DNA from: an uncultured Rhodobiaceae bacterium
GTDB lineage: Bacteria > Pseudomonadota > Alphaproteobacteria > Parvibaculales > Parvibaculaceae
Length of the DNA: 46,245 nucleotides
Reading direction: 5' to 3'
Assembly (NCBI GenBank): GCA_913057645.1
Contig: CAJXOU010000019.1
Location: 1-46,245 of the forward strand
Both the position numbers and the translations under genes were made by a program. Below the pieces are notes generated by a model. The model searched no databases. It saw only the letters and a program-made list of their open reading frames with translations, and was not told the DNA's origin. Positions 7,325 through 15,133 of this stretch are shown here, one piece after another; position 1 is the stretch's first letter; each line of letters begins with the position of its first letter.

Positions 7325-8206
7325 TTGGCGCTTCGCCGCTTCATCCACATCATCCTGAACCCGACCGCGGGCAGGCGTAAGCGCCACCTTCTGGACGATG
7401 TCGTCGGCCGTCTTCGTGCCGCGGGTGCGGATGTCACCATCGAGCTCACGGAGGCTGCCGGTCACGCGACGGAGCTTGCGCGCAATGCCGCGCGCGCAGG
7501 CCATGCGGACGTCATCGTTGCGGCGGGCGGCGATGGAACGATCAACGAAGTCGCACGTGGATTGCTCGGGCAGGGCGTGCCGCTCGGTATCGTGCCGCTC
7601 GGCACCGCGAACGTGCTTGCCGTCGAGATTGGACTTCCTCTGCAGGCGGAGAATGTCGCTTCCATGCTGCTTGGCGGGCCTGCCGAACTCATCGGCACCG
7701 GGCTCGTTCAGGGCGAAATCTTTCTGATGATGGTCGGCATCGGCTTCGACGGCGAGATCGTGCATGGCATCGATCCGAAGCTGAAACGCCTCTGGGGCAA
7801 GGGCGCTTTCATCTGGTCGGGCCTCAGGACATGGGTGCGCGGGCCCGCGCATGACATCCGCTTCATCGTCGACGGGCGCGAGAAGCGTGCCGCCTGGGCC
7901 ATCGCCACGAATGGCCGCCACTATGCGGGGCCTTACGTGCTCGCGCCCGCTCAGGACATCACGCAGCCGGGTCTCACGCTTTTCCTCTTCAGAAAGCCGT
8001 CTCGCTTCGCCTTTGCGATCTATCTCGCCGCGCTCGGTCTCGGGCTCGTGCCGCGTCTTTCGAGTGTCGAGGTCATTCCGGCGCGCCACATCGACGTGCT
8101 GGGACCCGAAGGGCTCGCCGTCGAAGTCGATGGCGACGACAGAGGCGTCCTGCCGCAGACGATCGAGCAGGGCACGCAGTTTCTCCGGATGGTCGTTCCC
8201 GGCTGA
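7325..8206 (+). CDS. Diacylglycerol/lipid kinase, YegS/DgkB-like
   Basis: A 293-residue soluble lipid kinase of the DAGK catalytic superfamily. It shows ILNPTAGRR (10-18), the nucleotide-binding AAGGDGTINEVARG (66-79) and PLGTANVLA (91-99). The TTG at 7325 is required because NPTAG lies nine residues in; an in-frame ATG at 7286 is closed by TGA at 7298. The Shine-Dalgarno sequence is poor. The enzyme phosphorylates diacylglycerol (or a related lipid) with ATP to phosphatidate. EptA, and PlcP if active, make diacylglycerol, so a recycling role fits. A regulatory repeat sits immediately before it, so it may be switched separately from the upstream genes. The gene abuts the next, convergent stop with no spacer. 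Confidence 0.88.
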   Translation: MALRRFIHIILNPTAGRRKRHLLDDVVGRLRAAGADVTIELTEAAGHATELARNAARAGHADVIVAAGGDGTINEVARGLLGQGVPLGIVPLGTANVLAVEIGLPLQAENVASMLLGGPAELIGTGLVQGEIFLMMVGIGFDGEIVHGIDPKLKRLWGKGAFIWSGLRTWVRGPAHDIRFIVDGREKRAAWAIATNGRHYAGPYVLAPAQDITQPGLTLFLFRKPSRFAFAIYLAALGLGLVPRLSSVEVIPARHIDVLGPEGLAVEVDGDDRGVLPQTIEQGTQFLRMVVPG

Positions 8207-8956
8207 TCAGATCGTCTTGCGGATGTCTTCCGGCAGAAGTTCCGGCAGCGCATGGATGATCCGGTCGGGTGTCACCTCGCTCGATGCGGGCAGGCCCATG
8301 CGATGCGGGTCATGCCAGATACCGTATATTCCGAGGCGCTGCGGCGCGGCGATCTCCCATTCGAGATTGTCGCCGACCATCCATGTTTCCTCCGGTGCGA
8401 CATCAAGTACGGACAGCGCGTGATGATAGGCCTGCTCTTCCGGCTTGCCGAAGCCGTGTTCGCCTTCGATCTGTATGTGATCGAAGCGATGTTCGAGACC
8501 GAAGCGCACGACCTTGGCGCGTTGCGTTTCTGCGGCGCCGTTCGTGATGAGCGCCATGATGACGCCGAGTTCCTTCAGCTTGTCGAGTGTTTCGCAGGCG
8601 CCGGGAAAGAACTTCATTTCCTCTTCGCGAAAGGCCGAGAAGCGGTCGGCGAGGGCGTGGATGATGACGTCGCCGGGCGAAGCGCCGCCCTTTGCGGAGA
8701 GCCGCTCGAAGCCGCCGGCGACGATCCTGCGCCGTGCTTCCATGAGATTGAGCCGCCAGTGCTTGTGCTGCGACGCATCGGCCCAGAACTCGCGTGCATA
8801 GGCTCCGATCGCCTTGACGAGCTCGTTCGTATCGAAGGGTTCGAGCTGATCGGCGAACTCGGCGACGACCGCCTTCCATGCAAGCTCCGGCTGGCCATAG
8901 GCGGAGAGGATCGTGTCGTCGAGATCGAAGAGAATGGCGCGTGGCAGGTTTGTCAT
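8207..8956 (-). CDS. HAD-family hydrolase
   Basis: A 249-residue HAD hydrolase with the nucleophile motif LFDLDDTIL (Asp11, Asp13), motif II ALITNGAAE, a Lys in FGKPEEQAYHHAL, and the acidic MVGDNLEWEI. Together these suggest a small-molecule phosphatase or dehalogenase-like enzyme of the YjjG/GS1 type. The specific substrate is unknown. Its TGA abuts the TGA of the convergent lipid kinase, making TGATCA at the junction. Confidence 0.82.
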   Translation of the reverse strand: MTNLPRAILFDLDDTILSAYGQPELAWKAVVAEFADQLEPFDTNELVKAIGAYAREFWADASQHKHWRLNLMEARRRIVAGGFERLSAKGGASPGDVIIHALADRFSAFREEEMKFFPGACETLDKLKELGVIMALITNGAAETQRAKVVRFGLEHRFDHIQIEGEHGFGKPEEQAYHHALSVLDVAPEETWMVGDNLEWEIAAPQRLGIYGIWHDPHRMGLPASSEVTPDRIIHALPELLPEDIRKTI

Positions 8957-8997
8957 CGCCGCAGTCTATCCGATTCAGCGGCGAAGACAGAGCGCGA

Positions 8998-10605
8998 TCA
9001 GGCGATATTCCTGTGCGGAACGCTGTCCGCCTCGAAAGCCGGACGGACGAGACCGTTCTTCGAGGGAAGTGCGGCGGGTGACGTCCAGCGGCCGTAATAT
9101 TCCGCAAGCGACATCGAAACGCCGTCTGACCCCATGATGCGCGCGTGTTGGCGGTCGAGCCGGCGCGGTTCGGTGACGCCGCAGGAATGCGCGATCACGC
9201 AGACCTCGTGGGTCACGCGATCGGCGTAGCGGCGTACGCGCTCCGCCTTGTCGGTCACGTCGAGACCGCGCTGAAGCCGCTTGTTGTGCGTCGTGATGCC
9301 GGTCGGGCAGGTGTTCTTGTTGCATTGAAGCGCCTGGATGCAGCCAAGCGAGAACATGTAGCCGCGTGCGGAGGAAATGAAGTCCGCGCCGACGCAGAGC
9401 GCCCAGGCGACTTCCGCCGGCGTGATGAGCTTGCCGCTCGCGTTCACGCGAATGCGCGTGTTGAGCTTGTGGCGTTCCAGCGCATCGCAGAGCATCGGCA
9501 GGCTTTCCCAGATCGGCAGGCCGACATAGTCGATGAGCGCCATGGGTGCCGCGCCCGTGCCGCCATCGGCGCTGTCGAGCGTGATGAAATCGGGCGCGTG
9601 CTGGATACCCCGATGGTTGATCTCGGCGCAGAGGTCGTCGAGCCATTCGTAGGCGCCAAGCACGAGCTTGAAGCCCGTGGGCTTGCCGGTGACGTCGCGC
9701 ACATGGGAAACGAGATCGAGAAGATCGGAGATGCTTTCGACTTCGGGGTGACGGTTGGGGCTGATCGAATCCATGCCTTGCGGAATGCCGCGAACCCGCG
9801 CGATCTCATCCGTCACCTTCGAGCCGGGCAGGATGCCGCCCTTGCCGGGCTTCGCGCCCTGGCTGAGCTTGATTTCGAACATTTTTATCTGGTCGAGTTC
9901 GCCGAGTGCTTTCAACCGGTCGTCGCAGAGCGAGCCGTCATCCTTGCGGCACCCGTACTTCGCCGTGCCGATCTGGAAAACGAGATCGGCGCCGCCTTCG
10001 AGATGGAAGGGCGACAAGCCGCCTTCGCCCGTATTGAGCCAGACGCCGGCCATGCGCGCACCGTTCGACAATGCGAGGACGGCGGGCTTCGAGATTGCGC
10101 CGTAGCTCATCCCGGAAATGTTGTAGAGCGAGGCGGTGCGGTAGGGCTTGCGTGCGAAGGGGCCGATTTCGACGATGGCGGTTTCGGCCGCGCTCTGGTC
10201 GAGCGGCGGAAAGGGGCAGTTCGCGAAACTCACCGTGCCCGCGGGGCGCAGGTCGCGTGTTGAGCCGAAGGCGACGGTCGTGTCGACGCCTTTCGCCGCG
10301 CGGTAGACCCAGGCGCGCTGCGCGCGGTTGAAGGGCAGTTCCTCGCGGTCCATCGCGAAGAAGTACTGGCGGAAATATTCGCCGAGCGCCTCGAACAAAT
10401 AGCGAAAGCGGCCGATGACGGGATAGTTCCGCCGAACCGCATGCTTCGTCTGCGTGACGTCGATGACGTAGATCGCGACGAGCGACAGGGCGAGGCAGCC
10501 GATCCCCATGATGAAGAGCGCCGACATGATGTCGACGACCTGCCAGATCACGGAGCCGTTAAGCGCGTCCGCGAGATTCTTCGTCGCCGTTCCGAAAGCG
10601 TTCAT
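8998..10605 (-). CDS. Membrane-anchored FMN-binding glutamate synthase-domain protein
   Basis: A 535-residue protein related to the synthase domain of GltB. A hydrophobic segment at about 24-48 anchors it. The domain carries GAKPGKGGILPGSKV, the flavin/substrate loop SADGGTGAAPMA, and a cysteine cluster C-x5-C-x4-C (CIQALQCNKNTC), the pattern of the 3Fe-4S site of glutamate synthase. There is no glutaminase domain, so it cannot by itself be a standard GOGAT. Such stand-alone GltB2-like proteins have unclear roles. The ATG at 10605 is preferred over 10620 or 10665 because GAGGGG precedes it at a good distance and it avoids overlap with the transglycosylase gene. Confidence 0.82.
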   Translation of the reverse strand: MNAFGTATKNLADALNGSVIWQVVDIMSALFIMGIGCLALSLVAIYVIDVTQTKHAVRRNYPVIGRFRYLFEALGEYFRQYFFAMDREELPFNRAQRAWVYRAAKGVDTTVAFGSTRDLRPAGTVSFANCPFPPLDQSAAETAIVEIGPFARKPYRTASLYNISGMSYGAISKPAVLALSNGARMAGVWLNTGEGGLSPFHLEGGADLVFQIGTAKYGCRKDDGSLCDDRLKALGELDQIKMFEIKLSQGAKPGKGGILPGSKVTDEIARVRGIPQGMDSISPNRHPEVESISDLLDLVSHVRDVTGKPTGFKLVLGAYEWLDDLCAEINHRGIQHAPDFITLDSADGGTGAAPMALIDYVGLPIWESLPMLCDALERHKLNTRIRVNASGKLITPAEVAWALCVGADFISSARGYMFSLGCIQALQCNKNTCPTGITTHNKRLQRGLDVTDKAERVRRYADRVTHEVCVIAHSCGVTEPRRLDRQHARIMGSDGVSMSLAEYYGRWTSPAALPSKNGLVRPAFEADSVPHRNIA

Positions 10606-10636
10606 CCCGAGCCCCCTCATGTCCCCCACCCGGATG

Positions 10637-11587
10637 TTACGCGCCGGGTATCGCGGCCTCCGCAACCTGTGTCGGTCCGCTGATCGCCGGCCGCGGGTCG
10701 AGAACCTTCGGTTCGACGCGCTCGGCTACTTCGGTTGTCGTCGCTTCGGCGATATCCTCTTCCGCGATGGAGAGGCGAAGGCCGACGGCGGCGCTTGCCG
10801 TTTCGCGCACTTGCCGTTCCGGCGCGGTGTCGAGCACTTTCGGCGCGGGGCGATAGTCGGCGGTCACCACGGTCTTCGCCGGAACGATGTTCACGCCGTG
10901 GCCGATCGCCGGCTTGAGGACGCCGGTCATGTCGATCTTCACCGGCTGCGGTTTGTACGTGAGGTTTGCGACACGGGTGCGTTCGTTTTCCCAAATCCGG
11001 ATGACACGCGCGAAGTATCGGCCGCCGCGCGATGCCGTCTGCGAATGGTAGTTTGCCACCGCCTGCTGCCAGGATCCCGTCCGCTCGCGCAAACGCATGA
11101 GGAAGTCGGCGCCATAGGCGACATTCGTCATCGGGTCGAAGGCGTCTTCGAGGCTCGCGAACGCGTCGGGGTGATAGCGCAGGTTGACCTGCATGCAGCC
11201 GATATCGATGGAGCGCATGCCGCCGTCGAGGAGGTTCTGCGTCTTCTCGATCGCTTCGCGCTTCGTCTTGAAATAATAGGGGCGGCCTTCCGCATTGATC
11301 GTCCACGGCCAGGCGCGCGCCTTGCGGGTCTTCGAGCTGTAGCGGCCCGATTCCGCCATGGCGACGGCGGCGAGGAGCGCGCGCGGCAGGCTGTTCTCCC
11401 GTTCGTGGTGGATGGCCGCCATTTCGCAGAAGGTCGAGGGATCCGCCTCGGAAAGGTCGCCGATTTCGCGGCCGAGCACGTTTCGAGGTGCCGCCATGAC
11501 GGCAAGCAGGACGAACACGGTGCCGAGCAGGAAGACCTGCCGCATCCGCGCGCCCGGTTGTGTCCTTGAAAGCAGCCCCAGCGCCAT
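10637..11587 (-). CDS. Periplasmic lytic transglycosylase (SLT domain)
   Basis: A 316-residue protein with a signal or anchor segment (about 16-34, cut probable near VLG-RE) and an SLT domain at about 55-200. Visible motifs are AVAMAESGR with the probable catalytic Glu79, GCMQVNLRYH, NVAYGADFLMRL and AVANYHSQ. It should cleave the glycan strands of peptidoglycan to 1,6-anhydro ends. The C-terminal 100 residues are proline- and alanine-rich and of no recognised family. An in-frame ATG at 11545 is an alternative start that gives a cleaner signal peptide. Nothing nearby indicates a flagellar or secretion role. Confidence 0.85.
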   Translation of the reverse strand: MALGLLSRTQPGARMRQVFLLGTVFVLLAVMAAPRNVLGREIGDLSEADPSTFCEMAAIHHERENSLPRALLAAVAMAESGRYSSKTRKARAWPWTINAEGRPYYFKTKREAIEKTQNLLDGGMRSIDIGCMQVNLRYHPDAFASLEDAFDPMTNVAYGADFLMRLRERTGSWQQAVANYHSQTASRGGRYFARVIRIWENERTRVANLTYKPQPVKIDMTGVLKPAIGHGVNIVPAKTVVTADYRPAPKVLDTAPERQVRETASAAVGLRLSIAEEDIAEATTTEVAERVEPKVLDPRPAISGPTQVAEAAIPGA

Positions 11588-11862
11588 GAACTCATCCCAG
11601 CTTTGCCGCGCGTCGGGAAGACGCGCAGCGACCCGTTTCAGGACCGATCATGGCGGGCAGGCATTAAGGAAGGTTTGAGGGCCGGACGCGGGTATCTTCT
11701 GCGGCTCTTGTTGCGCCGCACATTTCGGCATTTCAATCGGGAGGATGTCTAAAAAAACTGCGCTGTGCCAATAAGTTGGGCGGAAATATTTTTTGCTGCG
11801 CTGCGCAAGGAATTTCGCATTTTGCCCTTGATTTGTGTGCAGCGCAATGTCATCTTGTGCAT
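11588..11862. other. Upstream region of the transglycosylase gene, no gene seen
   Basis: This part of the 405-bp gap holds no convincing ORF. The ATG at 11746 opens only nine codons (to TAA) and its GGGAGG lies directly against the start codon. TTAA-N7-TTGA at 11665-11679 is one mismatch from a CtrA site. The promoter of the sRNA candidate is at its right end. Confidence 0.5.
11828..11856 (+). promoter_or_regulatory. Candidate sigma-70 promoter for the sRNA
   Basis: TTGATT at 11828-11833 and CATCTT at 11851-11856 are separated by 17 bp, an ideal spacing. Transcription would start near 11863. Confidence 0.5.
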
Positions 11863-11957
11863 CGCGGCATCGGTTGAGACTTTCTCCCGCTGCCGTAGCC
11901 CTTCCTGGGCGTTTCCTCCCTAAACTTGGGCCCTGGTTCGCCAGGGCCCCTTTTTTT
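11863..11957 (+). ncRNA. Probable trans-acting small RNA, about 95 nt
   Basis: A promoter-like pair ends at 11856 and a strong intrinsic terminator ends at 11957, with no reading frame between. The predicted RNA can form a stem from CGGCA (11865-11869) and TGCCG (11890-11894), then a small hairpin GCCC-TTCCT-GGGC (11898-11910). A single-stranded stretch containing TTTCCTCCC (11911-11919) follows, then the terminator. An exposed CCUCCC before the terminator is typical of alphaproteobacterial sRNAs that pair with Shine-Dalgarno sequences. It matches no family I can name with confidence. Both flanking genes are on the other strand, so it is not a leader or trailer. Confidence 0.6.
11928..11957 (+). 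terminator. Rho-independent terminator
   Basis: GGGCCCTGG-TTCG-CCAGGGCCC forms a perfect 9-bp stem with a UUCG loop, followed by C and seven T. The T run is on the plus strand only, so it terminates a plus-strand transcript although no plus-strand gene lies upstream. Confidence 0.88.
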
Positions 11958-11992
11958 GTCCGAAGCGGAAAATCGCGGAAAAGCGGGACTTT

Positions 11993-12949
11993 CTAGAAGG
12001 CTGCGCCCCGCATGCCGGCGCCGAGCGAGGTCCAGTCGCGGCTGGCCATTTCGGCGGCGAAGGCGGTCATATCCTCCCGCACCTGCACAAAACCGGCGCT
12101 CCGTTCGAGCCGGTCCTCGTCCATGTAGAGCGCCCGGTTGAGTTCGATCTGAAGCGCATGCAGCCCCTGGGAGGGCTTGCCGTAGTGCTCGGTGTTGAAG
12201 CCGCCGGCATAGGGGTTGTTGCGGACCACGCTGTAACCGAGCCGCCGAAGGATGCGTTCGGCTTCCGCCGTGACAACGCCGGCGCAGGAGGTGCCGTAGC
12301 GGTCACCCAGGACGATGTCGGGCCGGTCGAAGCCGTTGTCGTCGTCGGCGGGCCCGCCGACCGACGGCATGGAGTGGCAATCGATCAGCACGGCGCAGCC
12401 GAAGCTGCGAAGCGTTTCCTCGAGCAGTTCCCTCAAGGCCTCATGAAACGGCATGTAGAGGTGCCGGATGCGCTGTTCGGCCTCGGCATAGGCCAGCGGC
12501 TGGCGATATATCTCGGCCGAATCGGCAACCACCCGGGCAATCGTTCCCAGCCCGCCCGCAACGCGGAGCGAGCGCGTATTCACATGCGGCGGCAGGGGCT
12601 CGGCAAACATCGTCGGGTCGAGTTCGTAGGGCTCCCTGTTCGCGTCCAGATAGGCCCGGGGAAAGCGGGCGTGCAGGAGCGGCGCGCCGAGGCCCACGAC
12701 GCCACCGAAGAGATCCTCGACGAAACAGTCTTCGGAGCGGCGCAGCGTAACCGGATCGAGGTTCGAGCCCGCGACGAAGGCGTCCGGGTAGTGCCGCCCG
12801 CTATGCGGTGAACTGAAGACGAACGGATTTTGCTGATTTTCGGGCTCCTCGAGAACGAATGGCCGTTCGAAGAGGTCGGCCTCGTCGGCGCCGAAAGCGG
12901 CTGAGCCGATCTGCTGTCTGTTGGCCGATTTTCCGGGGGCAAGATCCAT
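11993..12949 (-). CDS. N-formylglutamate amidohydrolase family protein
   Basis: A 318-residue zinc hydrolase of the N-formylglutamate amidohydrolase family. Conserved stretches are FSSPHSGRHYP (45-55), FPRAYLDANREPYELDP, and the metal-site LIDCHSMPSVGG. The classical reaction is formylglutamate to formate and glutamate in histidine breakdown, but no hut genes are near. The gene sits divergent to cpdR, an arrangement I recognise from Hyphomicrobiales where it occurs without hut genes. The true substrate is therefore uncertain. Confidence 0.87.
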   Translation of the reverse strand: MDLAPGKSANRQQIGSAAFGADEADLFERPFVLEEPENQQNPFVFSSPHSGRHYPDAFVAGSNLDPVTLRRSEDCFVEDLFGGVVGLGAPLLHARFPRAYLDANREPYELDPTMFAEPLPPHVNTRSLRVAGGLGTIARVVADSAEIYRQPLAYAEAEQRIRHLYMPFHEALRELLEETLRSFGCAVLIDCHSMPSVGGPADDDNGFDRPDIVLGDRYGTSCAGVVTAEAERILRRLGYSVVRNNPYAGGFNTEHYGKPSQGLHALQIELNRALYMDEDRLERSAGFVQVREDMTAFAAEMASRDWTSLGAGMRGAAF

Positions 12950-13183
12950 TGGGGAAGTCGCTGAACTGCCTGACGGGTGGTGCGGGGAGCCGCGGGAACT
13001 GTTTTTTCAAGCATAGCACGGCTCGCGCCGCCGGGGCGACCGCGAGGGGAAATGGGCCTTTCCTTCGCCGGTTCACATCCTGTTTACCGTTCAAGTCCTA
13101 ATCTGCGCCTCAGGGTGGCGCCCCGAATCGCAGGATGTGGCATCCTGCTGGCGGGCATTCGAAAAACCGGTTGGGCTGGGTTC

Positions 13184-13546
13184 ATGGCACGTATTCTCCT
13201 TGCTGAAGATGATGAATCGATGCGCCGTTTTCTTGCCAAGGCGCTGGAAAACGCAGGCCATGAGGTGATTTCGTTCGGCAAGGGCGACGAAGCCCATGGC
13301 TGCCTGAAGCAGGATGTTTTCGACATCCTGCTGACCGACATCGTGATGCCGGAAATGGACGGCATCGAGCTGGCGCGGCTCGCGGCCGAACTCGATCCCA
13401 CCCTCAAGATCATGTTCATCACCGGATTTGCCGCCGTGGCGCTGAATCCGGAGGTTTCGGCTCCGCGCGAGGCGAAAGTGCTCTCAAAGCCGTTTCATCT
13501 GCGCGATCTCGTGGCCGAGGTCGACCGCTTGATGGCGGCGGCCTGA
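13184..13546 (+). CDS. cpdR: CpdR-type single-domain response regulator
   Basis: A 120-residue stand-alone receiver with MARILLAEDDE, the phosphoacceptor Asp52 in LLTDIVMPEMDG, ITGFAAVAL and Lys102 in LSKPF. Length and wording match CpdR, which in Caulobacter, when unphosphorylated, directs ClpXP to the cell pole and promotes degradation of substrates such as CtrA and PdeA. Phosphate comes from the CckA-ChpT relay, encoded elsewhere. The ATG at 13184 is chosen because it begins the receiver fold exactly. No output domain is present, as expected. Confidence 0.9.
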   Translation: MARILLAEDDESMRRFLAKALENAGHEVISFGKGDEAHGCLKQDVFDILLTDIVMPEMDGIELARLAAELDPTLKIMFITGFAAVALNPEVSAPREAKVLSKPFHLRDLVAEVDRLMAAA

Positions 13547-13684
13547 CGGGGTCTTTTCCCGGCTTCCGGCTTGGCCGGGAGAAAGCGTTTCCGGCTTGTC
13601 TTTGGCGATTATCCTAGATATACGAACGGCCTTCGGGGGCATTGCCGCCGCGGCCGCCAAGTGCGTCCGGTCTCCCTTGGCAAT

Positions 13685-13759
13685 GGGCGTGTAGCTCAGC
13701 GGGAGAGCACTTCGTTGACATCGAAGGGGTCACAGGTTCAATCCCTGTCACGCCCACCA
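13685..13759 (+). tRNA. tRNA-Val (anticodon GAC)
   Basis: A complete cloverleaf: acceptor GGGCGTG pairs with CACGCCC, the D arm contains GCTCAGCGGGAGAGC, and the anticodon stem is CTTCG/CGAAG with loop TTGACAT (anticodon GAC). The T arm is ACAGG-TTCAATC-CCTGT, followed by the discriminator A and an encoded CCA at 13757-13759. It reads GUC and GUU valine codons. No clear attachment-site duplication is seen at its 3' end. Confidence 0.97.
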
Positions 13760-13986
13760 TTGCCCCCTCCAGCTTTCTCCAGCAGCGCCGTTCATGCGGC
13801 CAAATCAGCGGGATTTGCCCAATAGTCGGGCACATGCTGGCAAATTGCCATTTTCGCGCTGCGTCAAATGGCCTATTCCAGTTGGTCCGCGTCCGAGCGC
13901 GGTTTCCCGTTTTGTGCGCGGCCCTCACCGTGCGGACCCCCCGACAGGGCGCCCCCGCGAACGGACAGCCCCAAGAGCGATACCTC

Positions 13987-15120
13987 ATGCCGTTGAATGC
14001 CCAGTCGTTGAAGAGTGTTTCCCCCCGTCAGATCATGCTGGGTGTCGGCATCCTGCTGCTCGCCGTGATCGTGGTTGTTTTCTCCTACCGGCTCTACGGG
14101 CGCTTCGCCGGCCAGCAGGGGCAGCACTTTCCAACGCCGGTCGTCGAGGCGATCACGGCCGAAGCGGAGCAGGTCGAGGTGACGGTTTCCGCGCTGGGAA
14201 CGCTGCAGGCCGATCAGGCAATCACCGTCACGCCGGAAATCACCGGCATCGTTACCAGCATCGATTTCGAGGATGGCGAGCGCGTCGAGAAAGGCGAAGT
14301 CATCATCACGATCGACGACAAGGACCTGAAGGCTCGGCTGGCGCAGGCGGAGGCGCGGCTCACACTCACGCGCGCCAACTATCAGCGCGCCGAACGCTTG
14401 CTGAAGCAGGGGTCTGGCACGGCGCGGGCGCGCGACGAAGCTCTCAACGATTTCAAATCGGCCGAAGCGGAGGTTGCGGCGACGAAGACCGCGCTCGACA
14501 AGGCCACCATCACGGCACCCTTCCCGGGCATCATCGGCCTCAGGCAGGTCAGCCTTGGACAATATCTGACGGCGGGCCAGCCGATCGCCACGCTTGCCGA
14601 TGTCGACAATCTCCGCATCGACTTCCGCGTATCCGAAGTCTTCCTGACGCAGATCGAAAAAGGACAAGACGTGAGCGTCGCCTTCGATGCGTTGCCCGGC
14701 GAGACCTACAAGGGCGTCATCAGCGCCATCGACCCGGTGGTCAGCGTCGACGGACGGGCGCTGAGCGTTCGTGCTCTTCTGCCCAACGATCACGGCAAGC
14801 TGCGCCCCGGTCTCTTCGGCCGCGTGGAAATCGTCACCGAAGTGCGCAACTCGATCATGCTGCCGGAATCCTCTGTCGTCGCTTCGCCGACGGGCGGCGA
14901 AGCGGTATTCGTGGTTGTGGACGGGGTTGCCGAGATCACGCCGGTAAAACTGGGCGAGCGCCGGCCGGGCGAGGTTGAAATTCTTTCGGGCGTCGAGGAA
15001 GGCGATACCGTTCTCGTCAGCGGACAGCTGAAGATACAGGACGGCGCGACGGTCGAAATTGCCGGTGAGGCAGAAGGCGCGGAGCCGGCGGCCGAGGCAA
15101 ACGCCGAGACGGCGAAATAG
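13987..15120 (+). CDS. RND efflux periplasmic adaptor (HlyD/AcrA family)
   Basis: A 377-residue membrane-fusion protein. A single N-terminal membrane segment (about 17-34) without a lipobox anchors it. A barrel-sandwich domain (about 60-200) is split by a short coiled-coil hairpin (LAQAEARLTLTRANYQRAERLL); beta-barrel and membrane-proximal domains follow up to about 350, then an acidic Ala/Glu tail. It links the inner-membrane pump encoded 13 bp downstream to an outer-membrane channel that is not encoded here. The open frame extends upstream through the tRNA, so the ATG at 13987 is the true start. Substrates are unknown. Confidence 0.92.
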   Translation: MPLNAQSLKSVSPRQIMLGVGILLLAVIVVVFSYRLYGRFAGQQGQHFPTPVVEAITAEAEQVEVTVSALGTLQADQAITVTPEITGIVTSIDFEDGERVEKGEVIITIDDKDLKARLAQAEARLTLTRANYQRAERLLKQGSGTARARDEALNDFKSAEAEVAATKTALDKATITAPFPGIIGLRQVSLGQYLTAGQPIATLADVDNLRIDFRVSEVFLTQIEKGQDVSVAFDALPGETYKGVISAIDPVVSVDGRALSVRALLPNDHGKLRPGLFGRVEIVTEVRNSIMLPESSVVASPTGGEAVFVVVDGVAEITPVKLGERRPGEVEILSGVEEGDTVLVSGQLKIQDGATVEIAGEAEGAEPAAEANAETAK

Positions 15121-15133
15121 CCGGGGAACGGGC

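Noticed and set aside
11665-11679. CtrA-like site TTAA-N7-TTGA upstream of the transglycosylase gene
   Set aside because: One half-site is mismatched and there is no second site.
11746-11775. Nine-codon ORF with GGGAGG
   Set aside because: The Shine-Dalgarno directly touches the ATG and the frame is too short to support.
13072-13104. TTCACA and TAATCT as a cpdR promoter
   Set aside because: The spacer is 21 bp, too long.
13596-13620. TTGTCT and TAGATA as a tRNA-Val promoter
   Set aside because: The spacer is only 13 bp.
13685-13759. Integration site at the tRNA-Val 3' end
   Set aside because: No integrase gene and no repeat of the tRNA end were seen; flanking genes look native.
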